This document shows positions 8,618 through 17,155 of a stretch of 53,751 bases of DNA, piece by piece. The notes beneath the pieces were generated by a model, which had not been told where the DNA came from, ran no database searches, and saw nothing but the letters and a program-made list of their open reading frames with translations. Location: NCBI GenBank assembly GCA_902760595.1, contig CACWHI010000009.1:1-53751 (forward strand), in the 5' to 3' direction. How positions within the stretch are numbered: position 1 is the stretch's first letter; each line of letters starts with the position of its first letter. Origin of the DNA: an uncultured Eubacteriales bacterium. Lineage in GTDB: Bacteria; Bacillota; Clostridia; Christensenellales; Aristaeellaceae. A program made the position numbers and the translations under genes.

Positions 8618-9802
8618 TCAATGATGGAACAGACGGAGGTGAGTGAAGCACATCGTGATGCCGTACTTGTCGCAGCAGCTGATCACGTCGTCGTCACGGA
8701 TGGAGCCGCCGGGCTCGGCGATGTACTTGACGCCGCTGCGGTAGGCGCGCTCGATATTGTCGCTGAAGGGGAAGAAGGCGTCGCTGCCCAGGGCTACGTT
8801 GCGGCGGGTGCTCAGGAATTCCTTCTTCTCGGCGTCGGTCAGAGGCGCGGGCTGCGCGGTGAAATACTTCTGCCAGTTGCCGTCCTCGCAGACGTCCTCT
8901 TCATTCTGGTTGATGTAGCCGTCCACCACGTTGTCGCGCACGGCGCGGGCCAGATCGGCCCGGAAGGGCAGGGCAAGCACCTTTTCATGCTGGCGCAGGA
9001 ACCAGGTGTCCGCCTTGGTGCCCGCCAGGCGCGTGCAGTGGATGCGGCTCTGCTGGCCGGCGCCTACGCCGATGGCCTGGCCGTCCACCGCGTAGCAGAC
9101 GCTGTTGCTCTGAGTGTACTTGAGGGTGATCAGGGCCACGATCAGGTCCCGCGCGGCGCTGTCGGGAAGCTCCTTGTTCGCGGTGACGATCTCGTTCAGC
9201 AGCGCGCGGTCGATAACCGAGTTGTTGCGGCCCTGCTCGAAGGTGATGCCGAAGACCTGCTTGGTCTCCTGCACCTCGGGCACATAGTCGGGGTCGATCT
9301 GCACGATGTTGTAGCCGCCCTTGCGCTTGGTCTTGAGGATCTCGAGGGCTTCGGGCTCGTAGCCGGGGGCGATCACGCCGTCGGAGACCTCGCGGGCCAG
9401 CATTTTCGCGGTGGTCACGTCGCAGACATCACTCATGGCGACCCAGTCGCCGTAGGAGCACAGGCGGTCGGTGCCGCGGGCGCGGGCATAGGCGCAGGCC
9501 AGGGGCGAATCGTCCAAGCCCTCGATATCATCCACGAAGCAGGCCTTCTTGAGCTCGGGGCTCAGGGGATTGGCCACCGCCGCGCTGGTGGGGCTGACGT
9601 GCTTGAAGCTGGTCACCGCGGGCAGGCCCAGGGCGGCCTTCAGCTCCTTCACCAGCTGCCAGCTGTTGAAGGCATCCAGGAAGTTGATGTAGCCGGGACG
9701 GCCGTTCAGGATGGTGATGGGCAGCTCGCTGCCGTCGCGCATGTAGATCTTCGCGGGGCTCTGGTTGGGGTTGCAGCCGTACTTGAGTTGGAATTCCTTC
9801 AT
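8618..9802 (-). CDS. purH: Stand-alone AICAR formyltransferase (C-terminal half of PurH)
   Basis: This 394-residue protein transfers the formyl group of 10-formyl-tetrahydrofolate to AICAR, giving FAICAR, the ninth step of IMP synthesis. It corresponds only to the transformylase part of the usual bifunctional PurH. The Lys-His pair of the active site is seen in SFKHVSPTSAA at about 65-75. The IMP cyclohydrolase domain is missing and is supplied by the next gene upstream (9820-10539). I chose the ATG at 9802 because AGGAGGAG lies just upstream and the homology begins with MKEFQLKYGCNPNQ. A longer reading frame to 10009 runs antiparallel-style through purO coding and is not real. Confidence 0.93.
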   Translation of the reverse strand: MKEFQLKYGCNPNQSPAKIYMRDGSELPITILNGRPGYINFLDAFNSWQLVKELKAALGLPAVTSFKHVSPTSAAVANPLSPELKKACFVDDIEGLDDSPLACAYARARGTDRLCSYGDWVAMSDVCDVTTAKMLAREVSDGVIAPGYEPEALEILKTKRKGGYNIVQIDPDYVPEVQETKQVFGITFEQGRNNSVIDRALLNEIVTANKELPDSAARDLIVALITLKYTQSNSVCYAVDGQAIGVGAGQQSRIHCTRLAGTKADTWFLRQHEKVLALPFRADLARAVRDNVVDGYINQNEEDVCEDGNWQKYFTAQPAPLTDAEKKEFLSTRRNVALGSDAFFPFSDNIERAYRSGVKYIAEPGGSIRDDDVISCCDKYGITMCFTHLRLFHH

Positions 9803-9819
9803 GGTGTTCTCCTCCTGCC

Positions 9820-10539
9820 TCACTGGTTCTTGTTGACCAGACGGTTCTCCACTTCGCCGGTCTTCAGGTCGATGTAGCGCACATACAGGCTGATCTTGTT
9901 GCTCTCGTTCAGGGACTTCCAGAGCCGGTCGGTCATCTCGTCGATATCGTCGCAGACGGCCATGCGCTCCGGCTCGCCCTGGAAGGTGGGAATGGGGTTG
10001 CCGTCGCACACGTAGGTATGGATGAAGTGGCCCAGGCCGCTGAGCGGCGCGTAGTGGTAAGTGAAGCGGTTGCAGGCGGTGCCCTCGGCGTCCGCACTCT
10101 TGAGGATGCTCATCTGGTAGGTGAAGCCGCCGTCCGAGAAGGTCAGCATGCCGCTGATGCGGGGCGTCCAGTTGGGGCCGTCGGGCTCGAACTCGCGGCT
10201 CTCCAGCGCCTTGGTGAAGGTCTCGCCGTTCTTAAGGCCCTCCACGACGGTGTCGGTCTGGTTGCCGTTGGTGACCACCAGGTTGTTCTTATAGCAGCGC
10301 AGGGCGGCGTAGATGATCAGGCTCGGGTCCTGCACTTTGCTCGCGTCAAAGGGCTCGGTGAAGACCTCGCCGTCCTTCTCCACGAAGACGCGGTTGCGGC
10401 TGTTCTCGCTGCGGCCCATGATGAAATAGGCGGTCATGGCCTTTTTGCCGTCCGGGGTCTGGCCGATCACGATGCCGCGGCCGGGATAGGTGTTGTTCTC
10501 AAGCAGCTGCTCCGGGGTCTGAATGCTGTAGATGTCCAT
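9820..10539 (-). CDS. purO: IMP cyclohydrolase, archaeal PurO type
   Basis: It probably closes FAICAR to IMP, the last step of de novo purine synthesis. The 239-residue sequence (MDIYSIQTPEQLLENNTYPGRGI, then TAYFIMGRSENSRNR) fits the PurO/IMP_cyclohyd family known from archaea and some Clostridia. It is unrelated to the MGS-like cyclohydrolase domain of bacterial PurH. Its place directly upstream of the transformylase-only PurH (17-bp gap) supports the assignment, because the pair together replace one bifunctional enzyme. No signal peptide or membrane segment is present. The family call is from sequence recognition only. Confidence 0.85.
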   Translation of the reverse strand: MDIYSIQTPEQLLENNTYPGRGIVIGQTPDGKKAMTAYFIMGRSENSRNRVFVEKDGEVFTEPFDASKVQDPSLIIYAALRCYKNNLVVTNGNQTDTVVEGLKNGETFTKALESREFEPDGPNWTPRISGMLTFSDGGFTYQMSILKSADAEGTACNRFTYHYAPLSGLGHFIHTYVCDGNPIPTFQGEPERMAVCDDIDEMTDRLWKSLNESNKISLYVRYIDLKTGEVENRLVNKNQ

Positions 10540-10551
10540 GCTGTTTCTCCT

Positions 10552-11163
10552 TTACACTTTCGTGATCTCTGCGCAGACTTTTTCGACGCTTTGGGGCAGA
10601 ATGATCCATTCCGCCTGCTCCATGACCCGGCGCTGCAGGACCTCCGGGGTATCCTCCGGCTGGATCTCCACCGCCTTCTGGGCGATGATCTCCCCGCCGT
10701 CCGGGATCTCGTTCACAAAATGCACTGTCGCGCCGGTCACCTTGACGCCGCGCGCCAGGGCCGCCGCATGCACCTTCAGGCCGTAATAGCTCGCCCCGCA
10801 GAAGCTGGGGATGAGGCTGGGATGGATGTTGATGATCCTCCGGGGATAGCGCGAGGTGAAATTCTCGCTCAGGATGCTCAGGAACCCGGCCAGCACGATC
10901 ACGTCCGTCCGGTTTTCCTCGAGCGCGGCCGCCAGCTTCTCTTCAAAGGCCGCCTGGCCGCCGCAGGCCTTCTTGTTGATCTCGATCCCGCGGACGCCGG
11001 CCTTTTCCGCCCGGGTCAGGGCGTAGGCGCCCGCCCGGTCGCTGACGACCAGAGTCACCTCGCCGCTCATGATGATGCCAGACGCCTGGGCGTCCAGGAT
11101 GGCCTGCAGGTTGGTGCCGCCGCCGCTGACCAGCACCGCGATGCGCGCTTTGCGTTTCTCCAT
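10552..11163 (-). CDS. purN: Phosphoribosylglycinamide formyltransferase
   Basis: PurN formylates GAR to FGAR with 10-formyl-tetrahydrofolate. The 203-residue form starts at MEKRKARIAVLVSGGGTNLQAI. It carries the active-site segment NIHPSLIPSFCG followed by YYGLKVHAAAL and the late GATVHFVNEIPDGG, all diagnostic. A longer in-frame reading to 11271 would overlap purM, so I prefer the ATG at 11163. purM ends 10 bp upstream and purO follows after 12 bp. Its donor could be made by fhs at the operon end. Confidence 0.95.
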   Translation of the reverse strand: MEKRKARIAVLVSGGGTNLQAILDAQASGIIMSGEVTLVVSDRAGAYALTRAEKAGVRGIEINKKACGGQAAFEEKLAAALEENRTDVIVLAGFLSILSENFTSRYPRRIINIHPSLIPSFCGASYYGLKVHAAALARGVKVTGATVHFVNEIPDGGEIIAQKAVEIQPEDTPEVLQRRVMEQAEWIILPQSVEKVCAEITKV

Positions 11164-11173
11164 AAGCCGCACC

Positions 11174-12217
11174 TCAGACGATGGCGATCTTCTCGCCACC
11201 CTCGGCGATGCTGCCGATGACGTAGGAGTCCTCACCCTGAGCTTTGAGCACGGCAAGGGCCTTCTCCGCATCCTCGGCCGCCACCACGATGCTCATGCCC
11301 ACGCCCATGTTGAAGGTATTGAACATGTCGCGCTCGCTGATGCCGCCCTTTTCGGCGATCAGGCGGAAGATGGGCAGCACGCGGACGCTGGCCTTGTCGA
11401 TGCGCGCACCCAGCCCGTCCGGGATGCTGCGCGGGATGTTCTCATAAAAGCCGCCGCCGGTGATATGGCTGATGCCGCGCACGCGGACCTCCTTCAGCAG
11501 CGCCAGCACGGGCTTCACATAGATGCGGGTGGGCGTCAGCAGCGCCTCGCCCAGGCTCTGGCCGCCCAGGGCCGCGCAGGGCGCTTTCAGGTCCGCGTTT
11601 TCCACGTCGAACACCTTGCGCACGAGGCTGAAGCCGTTGGAATGCACGCCGGAGGAGGGCAGGGCGATGATCACGTCGCCGGGCCGCATCTGCCTGTTGT
11701 CGATGATGCGGCCCTTGTCCACGATGCCGGTGGAATAGCCGGCCAGGTCGTACTCGTCCTCGGGATAGAAGCCCGGCATTTCAGCGGTCTCGCCGCCGAT
11801 CAGCGCCGCGCCGGCCTGCACGCAGCCCTCGCACACGCCCTTGACGATCTGCTCGATGCGCTCCGGCACGTTCTTGCCGCAGGCGATATAATCCAGGAAA
11901 AAGAGGGGCTGCGCGCCGCAGCAGATGATGTCGTTGACGCACATGGCCACGCAGTCGATACCCACAGTATCGTGCTTATCTATCAGGAAAGCGATCTTGA
12001 GCTTGGTGCCCACGCCGTCCGTGCCGGAGACCAGCACCGGCCGGGTGATCCCCTGCAGGTCCGGCTCAAAGAGGCCGCCGAAGCCGCCCACGTCCGAGCA
12101 GACGCCCGGCGTTTCCGTGCGCCGGATGTGTTTTTTCATGAGCTCGACCGCCTTATAGCCGGCGGTGATGTCCACGCCGGCGGCCGCGTAGGCCTCAGAC
12201 CTTGAATTCTCGATCAT
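11174..12217 (-). CDS. purM: Phosphoribosylformylglycinamidine cyclo-ligase (AIR synthetase)
   Basis: PurM closes FGAM to AIR using ATP. The 347 residues match the family length. Diagnostic segments are [19 protein letters not shown] near the N-terminus, [33 protein letters not shown], and the [13 protein letters not shown] region toward the C-terminus. It lies 3 bp after purF and 10 bp before purN in the purine operon. Nothing is unusual. Confidence 0.97.
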   Translation of the reverse strand: MIENSRSEAYAAAGVDITAGYKAVELMKKHIRRTETPGVCSDVGGFGGLFEPDLQGITRPVLVSGTDGVGTKLKIAFLIDKHDTVGIDCVAMCVNDIICCGAQPLFFLDYIACGKNVPERIEQIVKGVCEGCVQAGAALIGGETAEMPGFYPEDEYDLAGYSTGIVDKGRIIDNRQMRPGDVIIALPSSGVHSNGFSLVRKVFDVENADLKAPCAALGGQSLGEALLTPTRIYVKPVLALLKEVRVRGISHITGGGFYENIPRSIPDGLGARIDKASVRVLPIFRLIAEKGGISERDMFNTFNMGVGMSIVVAAEDAEKALAVLKAQGEDSYVIGSIAEGGEKIAIV

Positions 12218-12220
12218 GGC

Positions 12221-13645
12221 TTATTCCTTTCCGTTCCAGCAGTAGGTGCACAGCTCGCAGGGATCGAGGCCGATGGCCTTGACGACGCCCTCCAGCGTCT
12301 GAAATTCCAGGGACGCGAAGTGCATTTTCTCACAGATGGCGTTCCGCAGCTTCCTGCCGCGCTCCGTGGCGCCGTCGGCGTACTCGTCGATATGGCTGAA
12401 GCCCTCTTCTCCCTCCAGCTCCAGGATCACCCGGCGGGCGATGAGCTCCAGGTCGCTGTTGGAGCGGCTGAAGTTCAGGTACTTGCAGGCGTACATGATA
12501 GGCGGGCAGGCGGAGCGCATATGCACGCTCTTCGCGCCGCTCTCATAGAGGAATTCCACCGTTTCCCTGAGCTGGGTGCCGCGGACGATGCTGTCGTCCA
12601 CGAAGAGGAGGTTCTTCCCCCGGATCAGCTCGTTGACGGGGATCTGCTTCATCTTGGCGATCTTGTCGCGGTCCATCTGGCTGGCGGGCATGAAGCTGCG
12701 GCTCCAGGTGGGGGTGTACTTGATGAAGGCCCGCGCGAAGGGCTTGCCGCTGCGGTTGGCGTAGCCGATGGCGTGGGGCGTGCCGCTGTCCGGTACGCCG
12801 CCCACGTAGTCGATGGGGTCGTCCCGGCCGGCGGCCTGGTCGTTATCCGCCAGGATCGCGCCGTTGCGGTAGCGCATCTCCTCCACGTTCACGCCCTCGT
12901 AGGTGGAGGTCGGGTAGCCGTAGTAGCTCCACAGGAAGGAGCAGATCCGCTTCTTTTTCCTCGCCGGGGCCAGGACGGTCAGCCCGTCCGGCGCCAGCTC
13001 CACGATTTCGCCGGGGCCCAGCTCCTTGACGTCCTCAAAACCGGTCTTGTGGTAGGCAAAGCTCTCGAAGGCGACGGCGTAGCCGTCCTCCCGCTTTCCA
13101 ACGGCCACCGGCAGGCGGCCCATCAGGTCGCGGGCCGCGATCATGTGGCCTTCCTCGGTCAGGATCAGAATGGAAGCGGTGCCGTCGATGGACTTCTGCG
13201 CGAACTGGATGCCCTCGGCAAAGTTGCTCTTCTGGTTGATGAGCGCGCTCAGCAGCTCCGTCTGGTTGATGCGCCCGCCGGTCATGCTGTCGAAGTGCCC
13301 GCCGCTGAAGCTCAGGTACTGATGGATCAGCTCGTCCGAGTTGTTGATCACGCCCGTCATGCAGATGGCGTAGGTGCCCAGACTGGAGCGGATCAGCAGC
13401 GGCTGCGGGTCGGTGTCGCTGATGCAGCCGATGGCGCTGGTGCCGCGCATTTCCTCAAAGATATGCTCAAACTTGGTCCTGAAGGGGGCGTTGCAGATAT
13501 TATGGATCTTTCTCTGCAGGCCGAACTCGCTGTCCCATGCCGCCATACCGGCGCGGCGCGTGCCCAGGTGGCTGTGGTAGTCCACGCCGAAGAACACGTC
13601 CAGCATGCAGTCGTTTTTGGATACGATCCCGAAGAATCCGCCCAT
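12221..13645 (-). CDS. purF: PurF-like PRPP amidotransferase with a degenerate glutaminase domain
   Basis: By position and C-terminal half this is the first committed enzyme of purine synthesis, making phosphoribosylamine from PRPP. The PRPP loop LLFVDDSIVRGTQLR (about 346-360) is intact. Cysteines at about 235, 387, 463, 466 and 469 could ligate the 4Fe-4S cluster known in Bacillus PurF. The N-terminal Ntn-hydrolase half is altered: the catalytic Cys after the start Met is Gly (MGGFFGIVSK). Where HxRYAT would be there is GCISDTD (73-79), NGN/NGxxxN becomes MTGVINN (96-102), and SDTE becomes NQTE (127-130). The start is firm, with GGGAG 7 nt upstream. It may use free ammonia or a separate glutaminase. 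That is inference. Confidence 0.88.
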   Translation of the reverse strand: MGGFFGIVSKNDCMLDVFFGVDYHSHLGTRRAGMAAWDSEFGLQRKIHNICNAPFRTKFEHIFEEMRGTSAIGCISDTDPQPLLIRSSLGTYAICMTGVINNSDELIHQYLSFSGGHFDSMTGGRINQTELLSALINQKSNFAEGIQFAQKSIDGTASILILTEEGHMIAARDLMGRLPVAVGKREDGYAVAFESFAYHKTGFEDVKELGPGEIVELAPDGLTVLAPARKKKRICSFLWSYYGYPTSTYEGVNVEEMRYRNGAILADNDQAAGRDDPIDYVGGVPDSGTPHAIGYANRSGKPFARAFIKYTPTWSRSFMPASQMDRDKIAKMKQIPVNELIRGKNLLFVDDSIVRGTQLRETVEFLYESGAKSVHMRSACPPIMYACKYLNFSRSNSDLELIARRVILELEGEEGFSHIDEYADGATERGRKLRNAICEKMHFASLEFQTLEGVVKAIGLDPCELCTYCWNGKE

Positions 13646-13710
13646 GAATTATCTCCCGTAGTCAGAATAAGAAAGCTGTTGCAGGTATCTGCAGCAGCCT
13701 ATGGTTATGT

Positions 13711-14397
13711 TCAGGCAAAAAACAGCTTGCTCAGGGTCATCGGGTCGATATACTTGCCGTCCTTGTATACACGCATGTTGCCGCTCGCGATCTCGTCGAT
13801 CAGCATCACATTGCCGTCCGCGTCGTAGCCGAACTCGAACTTGATGTCGTACAGGTCCATGCCCTTCTCCTTCATGTCGTCCGCCACGATTTTTGTGATC
13901 TTCTGGGTCATTTCCTTGATGTCGTCGTACTGCTTGCCGGACATGACCTTGAGGTCGATCAGGCCGTCGCGGGTGACCAGCGGATCGCCCTTGGCATCGT
14001 TCTTGAAGGTGGTCTCCACGTAGGCGGGAAGGTCCGCGCCTTCCTCGATGTAGTCGCTGTAGCGGCGATAGAAGCTGCCCACGGCCTTATAGCGGCAGAT
14101 GACCTCGAGGCCCTTGCCGAAGACCTTGGCGGGCTTGACCTCCATGGTGGTCTTGGAAAGGTCCGCGCTCACGAAATGGGTGGCGATGCCGGCAGCGTTG
14201 ATCTTCTCGAAGAAATAGATGCTCATGCGCAGGTTGACGTCGCCCACTCCTTCGATGGTGAGGCCGATGCTGTTTTCACCGGGATCGAACACGCCGTCCT
14301 TGCCGGTGCAGTCATCCTTGAAGAGCAGTTCATAGTTGCCGTTGGGGAGCGCGTAAACGTTCTTGGTCTTGCCGGTATAAACGAGCTTCTTGTCCAT
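13711..14397 (-). CDS. purC: Phosphoribosylaminoimidazole-succinocarboxamide synthase
   Basis: PurC ligates aspartate to CAIR to give SAICAR. At 228 residues it has the short bacterial form. Recognisable parts are the N-terminal [17 protein letters not shown], the [11 protein letters not shown] segment, [16 protein letters not shown] in the middle, and the [18 protein letters not shown] metal/ATP region. purE ends 36 bp upstream and purF begins 65 bp downstream, a spacer with no obvious terminator. Nothing is unusual. Confidence 0.96.
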   Translation of the reverse strand: MDKKLVYTGKTKNVYALPNGNYELLFKDDCTGKDGVFDPGENSIGLTIEGVGDVNLRMSIYFFEKINAAGIATHFVSADLSKTTMEVKPAKVFGKGLEVICRYKAVGSFYRRYSDYIEEGADLPAYVETTFKNDAKGDPLVTRDGLIDLKVMSGKQYDDIKEMTQKITKIVADDMKEKGMDLYDIKFEFGYDADGNVMLIDEIASGNMRVYKDGKYIDPMTLSKLFFA

Positions 14398-14433
14398 GGT
14401 GTTTCTCTCCTTCTTCGTGGTTGGATGGGTTGA

Positions 14434-14922
14434 TCAGAGCCGTTCCGCGATCCCCGCGTCTTTCTCGAGAACCGTTTTCGCGTCGGCGGCGCGCTTGGCG
14501 TCCAGCTTTGCAGCCAGGGCCGGTTCCTCCACCGCCAGGATCTGGGCCGCCAGCAGCGCCGCGTTAGCGCCGCCGTTGACAGCCACCGTAGCCACCGGGA
14601 TGCCTGAGGGCATCTGCACCGTGCTCAGCAGGGCGTCCAGCCCTTCAAGGCAGGGCCCCGTGCAGGGAATGCCGATGACCGGCAGTGTGGTATTGGCCGC
14701 GATGGCGCCGGCCAGGTGCGCCGCCATGCCGGCGGCGGCGATGAGGACGCCAAAACCCTTCGCCCGAGCGCTCAGCGCGAAGTCCCTGGCCTCCACCGGC
14801 GTGCGGTGTGCGGAATACACATGAACCTCAAACGGGATGTCCAGCGCCTTCAGCTGATCCGTCGCCTTTTTGATGACCGGCAGGTCGCTGTCGCTGCCCA
14901 TGACGATACCGATTTTCTTCAT
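14434..14922 (-). CDS. purE: N5-carboxyaminoimidazole ribonucleotide mutase (PurE, class I)
   Basis: PurE converts N5-CAIR to CAIR. The 162-residue chain has [13 protein letters not shown] at the N-terminus, SAHRTPVEA (the AHRT typical of class I) and GMAAHLAG. The last has Ala where most class I enzymes have Pro in the HLPG loop. Class I enzymes normally need the N5-CAIR synthetase PurK, and no purK is in the window. It is the first gene of the purine operon, and the promoter and PurBox lie 65-90 bp upstream. GGAGGAAGG precedes the ATG. Confidence 0.95.
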   Translation of the reverse strand: MKKIGIVMGSDSDLPVIKKATDQLKALDIPFEVHVYSAHRTPVEARDFALSARAKGFGVLIAAAGMAAHLAGAIAANTTLPVIGIPCTGPCLEGLDALLSTVQMPSGIPVATVAVNGGANAALLAAQILAVEEPALAAKLDAKRAADAKTVLEKDAGIAERL

Positions 14923-14986
14923 GTCCTTCCTCCGTTCCGGTGTGAAACCATTTTAGACATGCATCCCGTCAGCCGGGAGCGCGTTC

Positions 14987-15015
14987 ATATTAGTATAATA
15001 TCCGAACATTGTCAA
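14987..15015 (-). promoter_or_regulatory. Purine operon promoter with PurBox in the spacer
   Basis: On the minus strand TTGACA (15010-15015) is separated by exactly 17 nt from TAATAT (14987-14992). The spacer contains, on the plus strand, ATATCCGAACATT (14998-15010). This is a full match to the B. subtilis PurR box AWWWCCGAACWWT and would let a bound repressor occlude the promoter. Transcription would begin near 14980 and reach purE at 14922. PurR binding is inferred from the consensus only. Confidence 0.82.
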
Positions 15016-15047
15016 TACCAAAACCTGCAATGTTCCAAAATCAATTC

Positions 15048-15083
15048 AAAAACACGAACGTTCGTGTTTTTAACGTTCGTGTT
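15048..15083. promoter_or_regulatory. Palindrome plus third half-site upstream of the purine promoter
   Basis: Positions 15048-15071 form a perfect 24-bp palindrome, each half reading AAAAACACGAAC. A 12-bp direct repeat of its right half, AACGTTCGTGTT, follows at 15072-15083. The centres carry CGAAC/GTTCG as in PurR boxes, so an upstream operator is plausible. Read on the minus strand it is also a short hairpin followed by five Ts, just after pyrI, so it might instead end the pyrimidine transcript. Confidence 0.65.
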
Positions 15084-15107
15084 CTCAGGATTATACTATA
15101 CCAGATT

Positions 15108-15530
15108 TTACAGCACTGCCGCCTTAGTCTCGCAGTAGAGGCAGCGGTATTCCTTTTTCGCGCGGTTCGAGAGCCTAAACACCTGGTCCAGCTCCTGCTC
15201 GCAGCTGGTGATGCAGCGCGGGTTTTTGCAGGCGATCACGTTGACCAGCGTTTCCGGCATGTCGATCCGCTTCTTTTCCACCAGCTCGCTGTTGCGGATG
15301 ATGTTCACCGTCGCGCCGGGATCCACATACCCGATCACGTTGAAATCGACGGAGATATCCGCGTCCACCTTGATGATATCCTTCCTGCCCAGCTTGGCGG
15401 AGGCCACGTTGGTCAGCAGGGCTACCGGCGCGTCCACATTTTCCAGGCCCAGCAGATGATACAGCTTCCGTCCGCAGCCCGCGGTGATATGGTCGATGAC
15501 GATCCCGTCCCGGATGGAATCCACATTCAT
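15108..15530 (-). CDS. pyrI: Aspartate carbamoyltransferase regulatory subunit
   Basis: PyrI binds nucleotide effectors and modulates the PyrB catalytic subunit. The 140-residue form starts at [18 protein letters not shown], where its ATGA overlaps the pyrB stop by 4 bp, a translationally coupled arrangement. It shows the allosteric domain followed by the zinc domain: CKNPRC then, after 24 residues, CLYC, matching the four-Cys zinc site of the family. A longer frame upstream lies inside pyrB and is not used. It is the last gene of the pyrimidine operon. Confidence 0.95.
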   Translation of the reverse strand: MNVDSIRDGIVIDHITAGCGRKLYHLLGLENVDAPVALLTNVASAKLGRKDIIKVDADISVDFNVIGYVDPGATVNIIRNSELVEKKRIDMPETLVNVIACKNPRCITSCEQELDQVFRLSNRAKKEYRCLYCETKAAVL

Positions 15531-16450
15531 AGCCTTCCCGCCTCCTTGAGCAGCATCAGGATGAGCGCCATGCGCATATACTTTCCGTTCAGCACCTGCT
15601 TGAAGTAGCAGGCGCGGGGGTCGTCGTCCACGGCGACACTGATTTCGTTGACACGCGGCAGCGGGTGCATGACGCACAGGTCCGGCCGGGCCTTCCTCAT
15701 CTTTTCGGGCGTCAGGATATAGCTGTCCTTCAGGCGAAGGTAGTCCTCCTCGTTGAAGAAGCGCTCCCGCTGAACGCGGGTCATGTACAGGATGTCCAGG
15801 TCCCCGATCACCTGCTCCAGGTCCGTGGTCTGGGTGTAGGGGATATTCTTACGCTTCAGGCTTTCGTCCTTCACATAGCTGGGCACCTTCAGTTCCTCGG
15901 GGCTGATCAGCACGAAGCGCAGACCCTCGTAGCGGCTCATGGCGCTGATCAGGCTGTGGACCGTGCGCCCGAACTTGAGGTCGCCGCACAGGCCCACCGT
16001 CAGGTGATCGAGCTTACCCTTTTTACGGCGGATGGTCAGCAGGTCCGCCAGGGTCTGGGTAGGATGGCAGTGCCCGCCGTCGCCGGCGTTGATGACCGGC
16101 ACGGACGCATTTCTGGCCGCCACCAGGGCTGCGCCCTCCTTGGGATGTCGCATGGCGATGATGTCCGCGTAACAGGAAACCGTCTTGGCGGTGTCCGCCA
16201 CACTCTCGCCCTTGGCGGCAGAGCTGGTGCCCGCGCCGGTGACGCTGAGCACATTGCCGCCCAGCTCGTACATGGCGGCCTCAAAGCTCAGGCGCGTGCG
16301 GGTACTGGGCTCGAAGAACAGGGTCGCCAGCTTTTTCCCATGGCAGCGCTCGCTGTAGTCGCCCGGGTGCGCGATGATATCCTCCGCCGTATCCATCAGG
16401 CCCGAAAGCTCCTCCAGGCTCAGATCCGGCACGTCGATGACGCTTCTCAT
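15527..16450 (-). CDS. pyrB: Aspartate carbamoyltransferase catalytic subunit
   Basis: PyrB condenses carbamoyl phosphate with aspartate, committing flux to pyrimidines. The 307 residues match the family length. The phosphate-binding [16 protein letters not shown], the [18 protein letters not shown] segment and the late [11 protein letters not shown] are all present. It overlaps pyrI by 4 bp and follows pyrE by 26 bp. The presence of pyrI argues for a heteromeric, nucleotide-regulated holoenzyme like that of enterobacteria. Confidence 0.97.
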   Translation of the reverse strand: MRSVIDVPDLSLEELSGLMDTAEDIIAHPGDYSERCHGKKLATLFFEPSTRTRLSFEAAMYELGGNVLSVTGAGTSSAAKGESVADTAKTVSCYADIIAMRHPKEGAALVAARNASVPVINAGDGGHCHPTQTLADLLTIRRKKGKLDHLTVGLCGDLKFGRTVHSLISAMSRYEGLRFVLISPEELKVPSYVKDESLKRKNIPYTQTTDLEQVIGDLDILYMTRVQRERFFNEEDYLRLKDSYILTPEKMRKARPDLCVMHPLPRVNEISVAVDDDPRACYFKQVLNGKYMRMALILMLLKEAGRL

Positions 16451-16476
16451 GATCCCGTCCTTTCCCCCGGCCGCGG

Positions 16477-17121
16477 TCAGGCGCGCCAGGATTCATCCGA
16501 AGGATTGTTGCGGAAACGGATCAGGCGCGCCACGTCCTCGGGGCGGATATAGCCCTCCTTCGCCGCCTCCTCCGCGATGACGTCGAAATTGGTCAGTGAC
16601 TCGTTGCGCACGCCGGCCGCCGCCAGGCGCTCGATGCCCTTCTTCATGCCATAGGTGAAGATGCTGACGATGCCCAGCACCTCCGCGCCGGCCTGGCGGA
16701 GCACGTCCACTACTTCGAGCACGCTGCCGCCGGTGGAGATCAGGTCCTCCACGACCACCACCTTCTGGCCCGGCTCCAGCCGGCCCTCGATCTGGTTCTG
16801 GCGGCCGTGGTCCTTCGCGCCGCTGCGCACGTAGCCCATGGGCAGGCCCATCAGGTGTCCGGTGATGGCCGCGTGGGCGATGCCCGCCGTGCTGGTGCCC
16901 ATCAGCACCTCGGCCTCCGGATATTCCTCCCGGATGGTGCGCGCCAGTGCCTCCTCCACATCGGTGCGGACGTCCGGCGCGGTCAGGGTCAGGCGGTTGT
17001 CGCAGTACACGGGGCTCTTGATGCCGCTGGCCCAGGTGAAGGGCTCGTCCGGACGGAAAAAGACGGCTTTGATCTTCAGCAGATCACGCGCGATCAGGCG
17101 GCTGGTTTCTTCTCTGGTCAT
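16477..17121 (-). CDS. pyrE: Orotate phosphoribosyltransferase
   Basis: PyrE joins orotate to PRPP giving OMP. The 214-residue form begins [17 protein letters not shown] and shows the substrate segment [16 protein letters not shown] and the PRPP motif [19 protein letters not shown] chose the ATG at 17121 over one at 17166 because AAAGGAAAG lies upstream of it, it aligns with Bacillus-type PyrE starts, and it avoids overlap with pyrF. The gap to pyrF is 34 bp. Confidence 0.95.
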   Translation of the reverse strand: MTREETSRLIARDLLKIKAVFFRPDEPFTWASGIKSPVYCDNRLTLTAPDVRTDVEEALARTIREEYPEAEVLMGTSTAGIAHAAITGHLMGLPMGYVRSGAKDHGRQNQIEGRLEPGQKVVVVEDLISTGGSVLEVVDVLRQAGAEVLGIVSIFTYGMKKGIERLAAAGVRNESLTNFDVIAEEAAKEGYIRPEDVARLIRFRNNPSDESWRA

Positions 17122-17155
17122 TTCTGTGCTTTCCTTTCTGCGATACACGCTCAGT

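Noticed and set aside
15029..15041. Second PurBox partner (AATGTTCCAAAAT)
   Set aside because: Its core is GGAA, not CGAA, and the distance to the first box does not fit the known paired arrangement.
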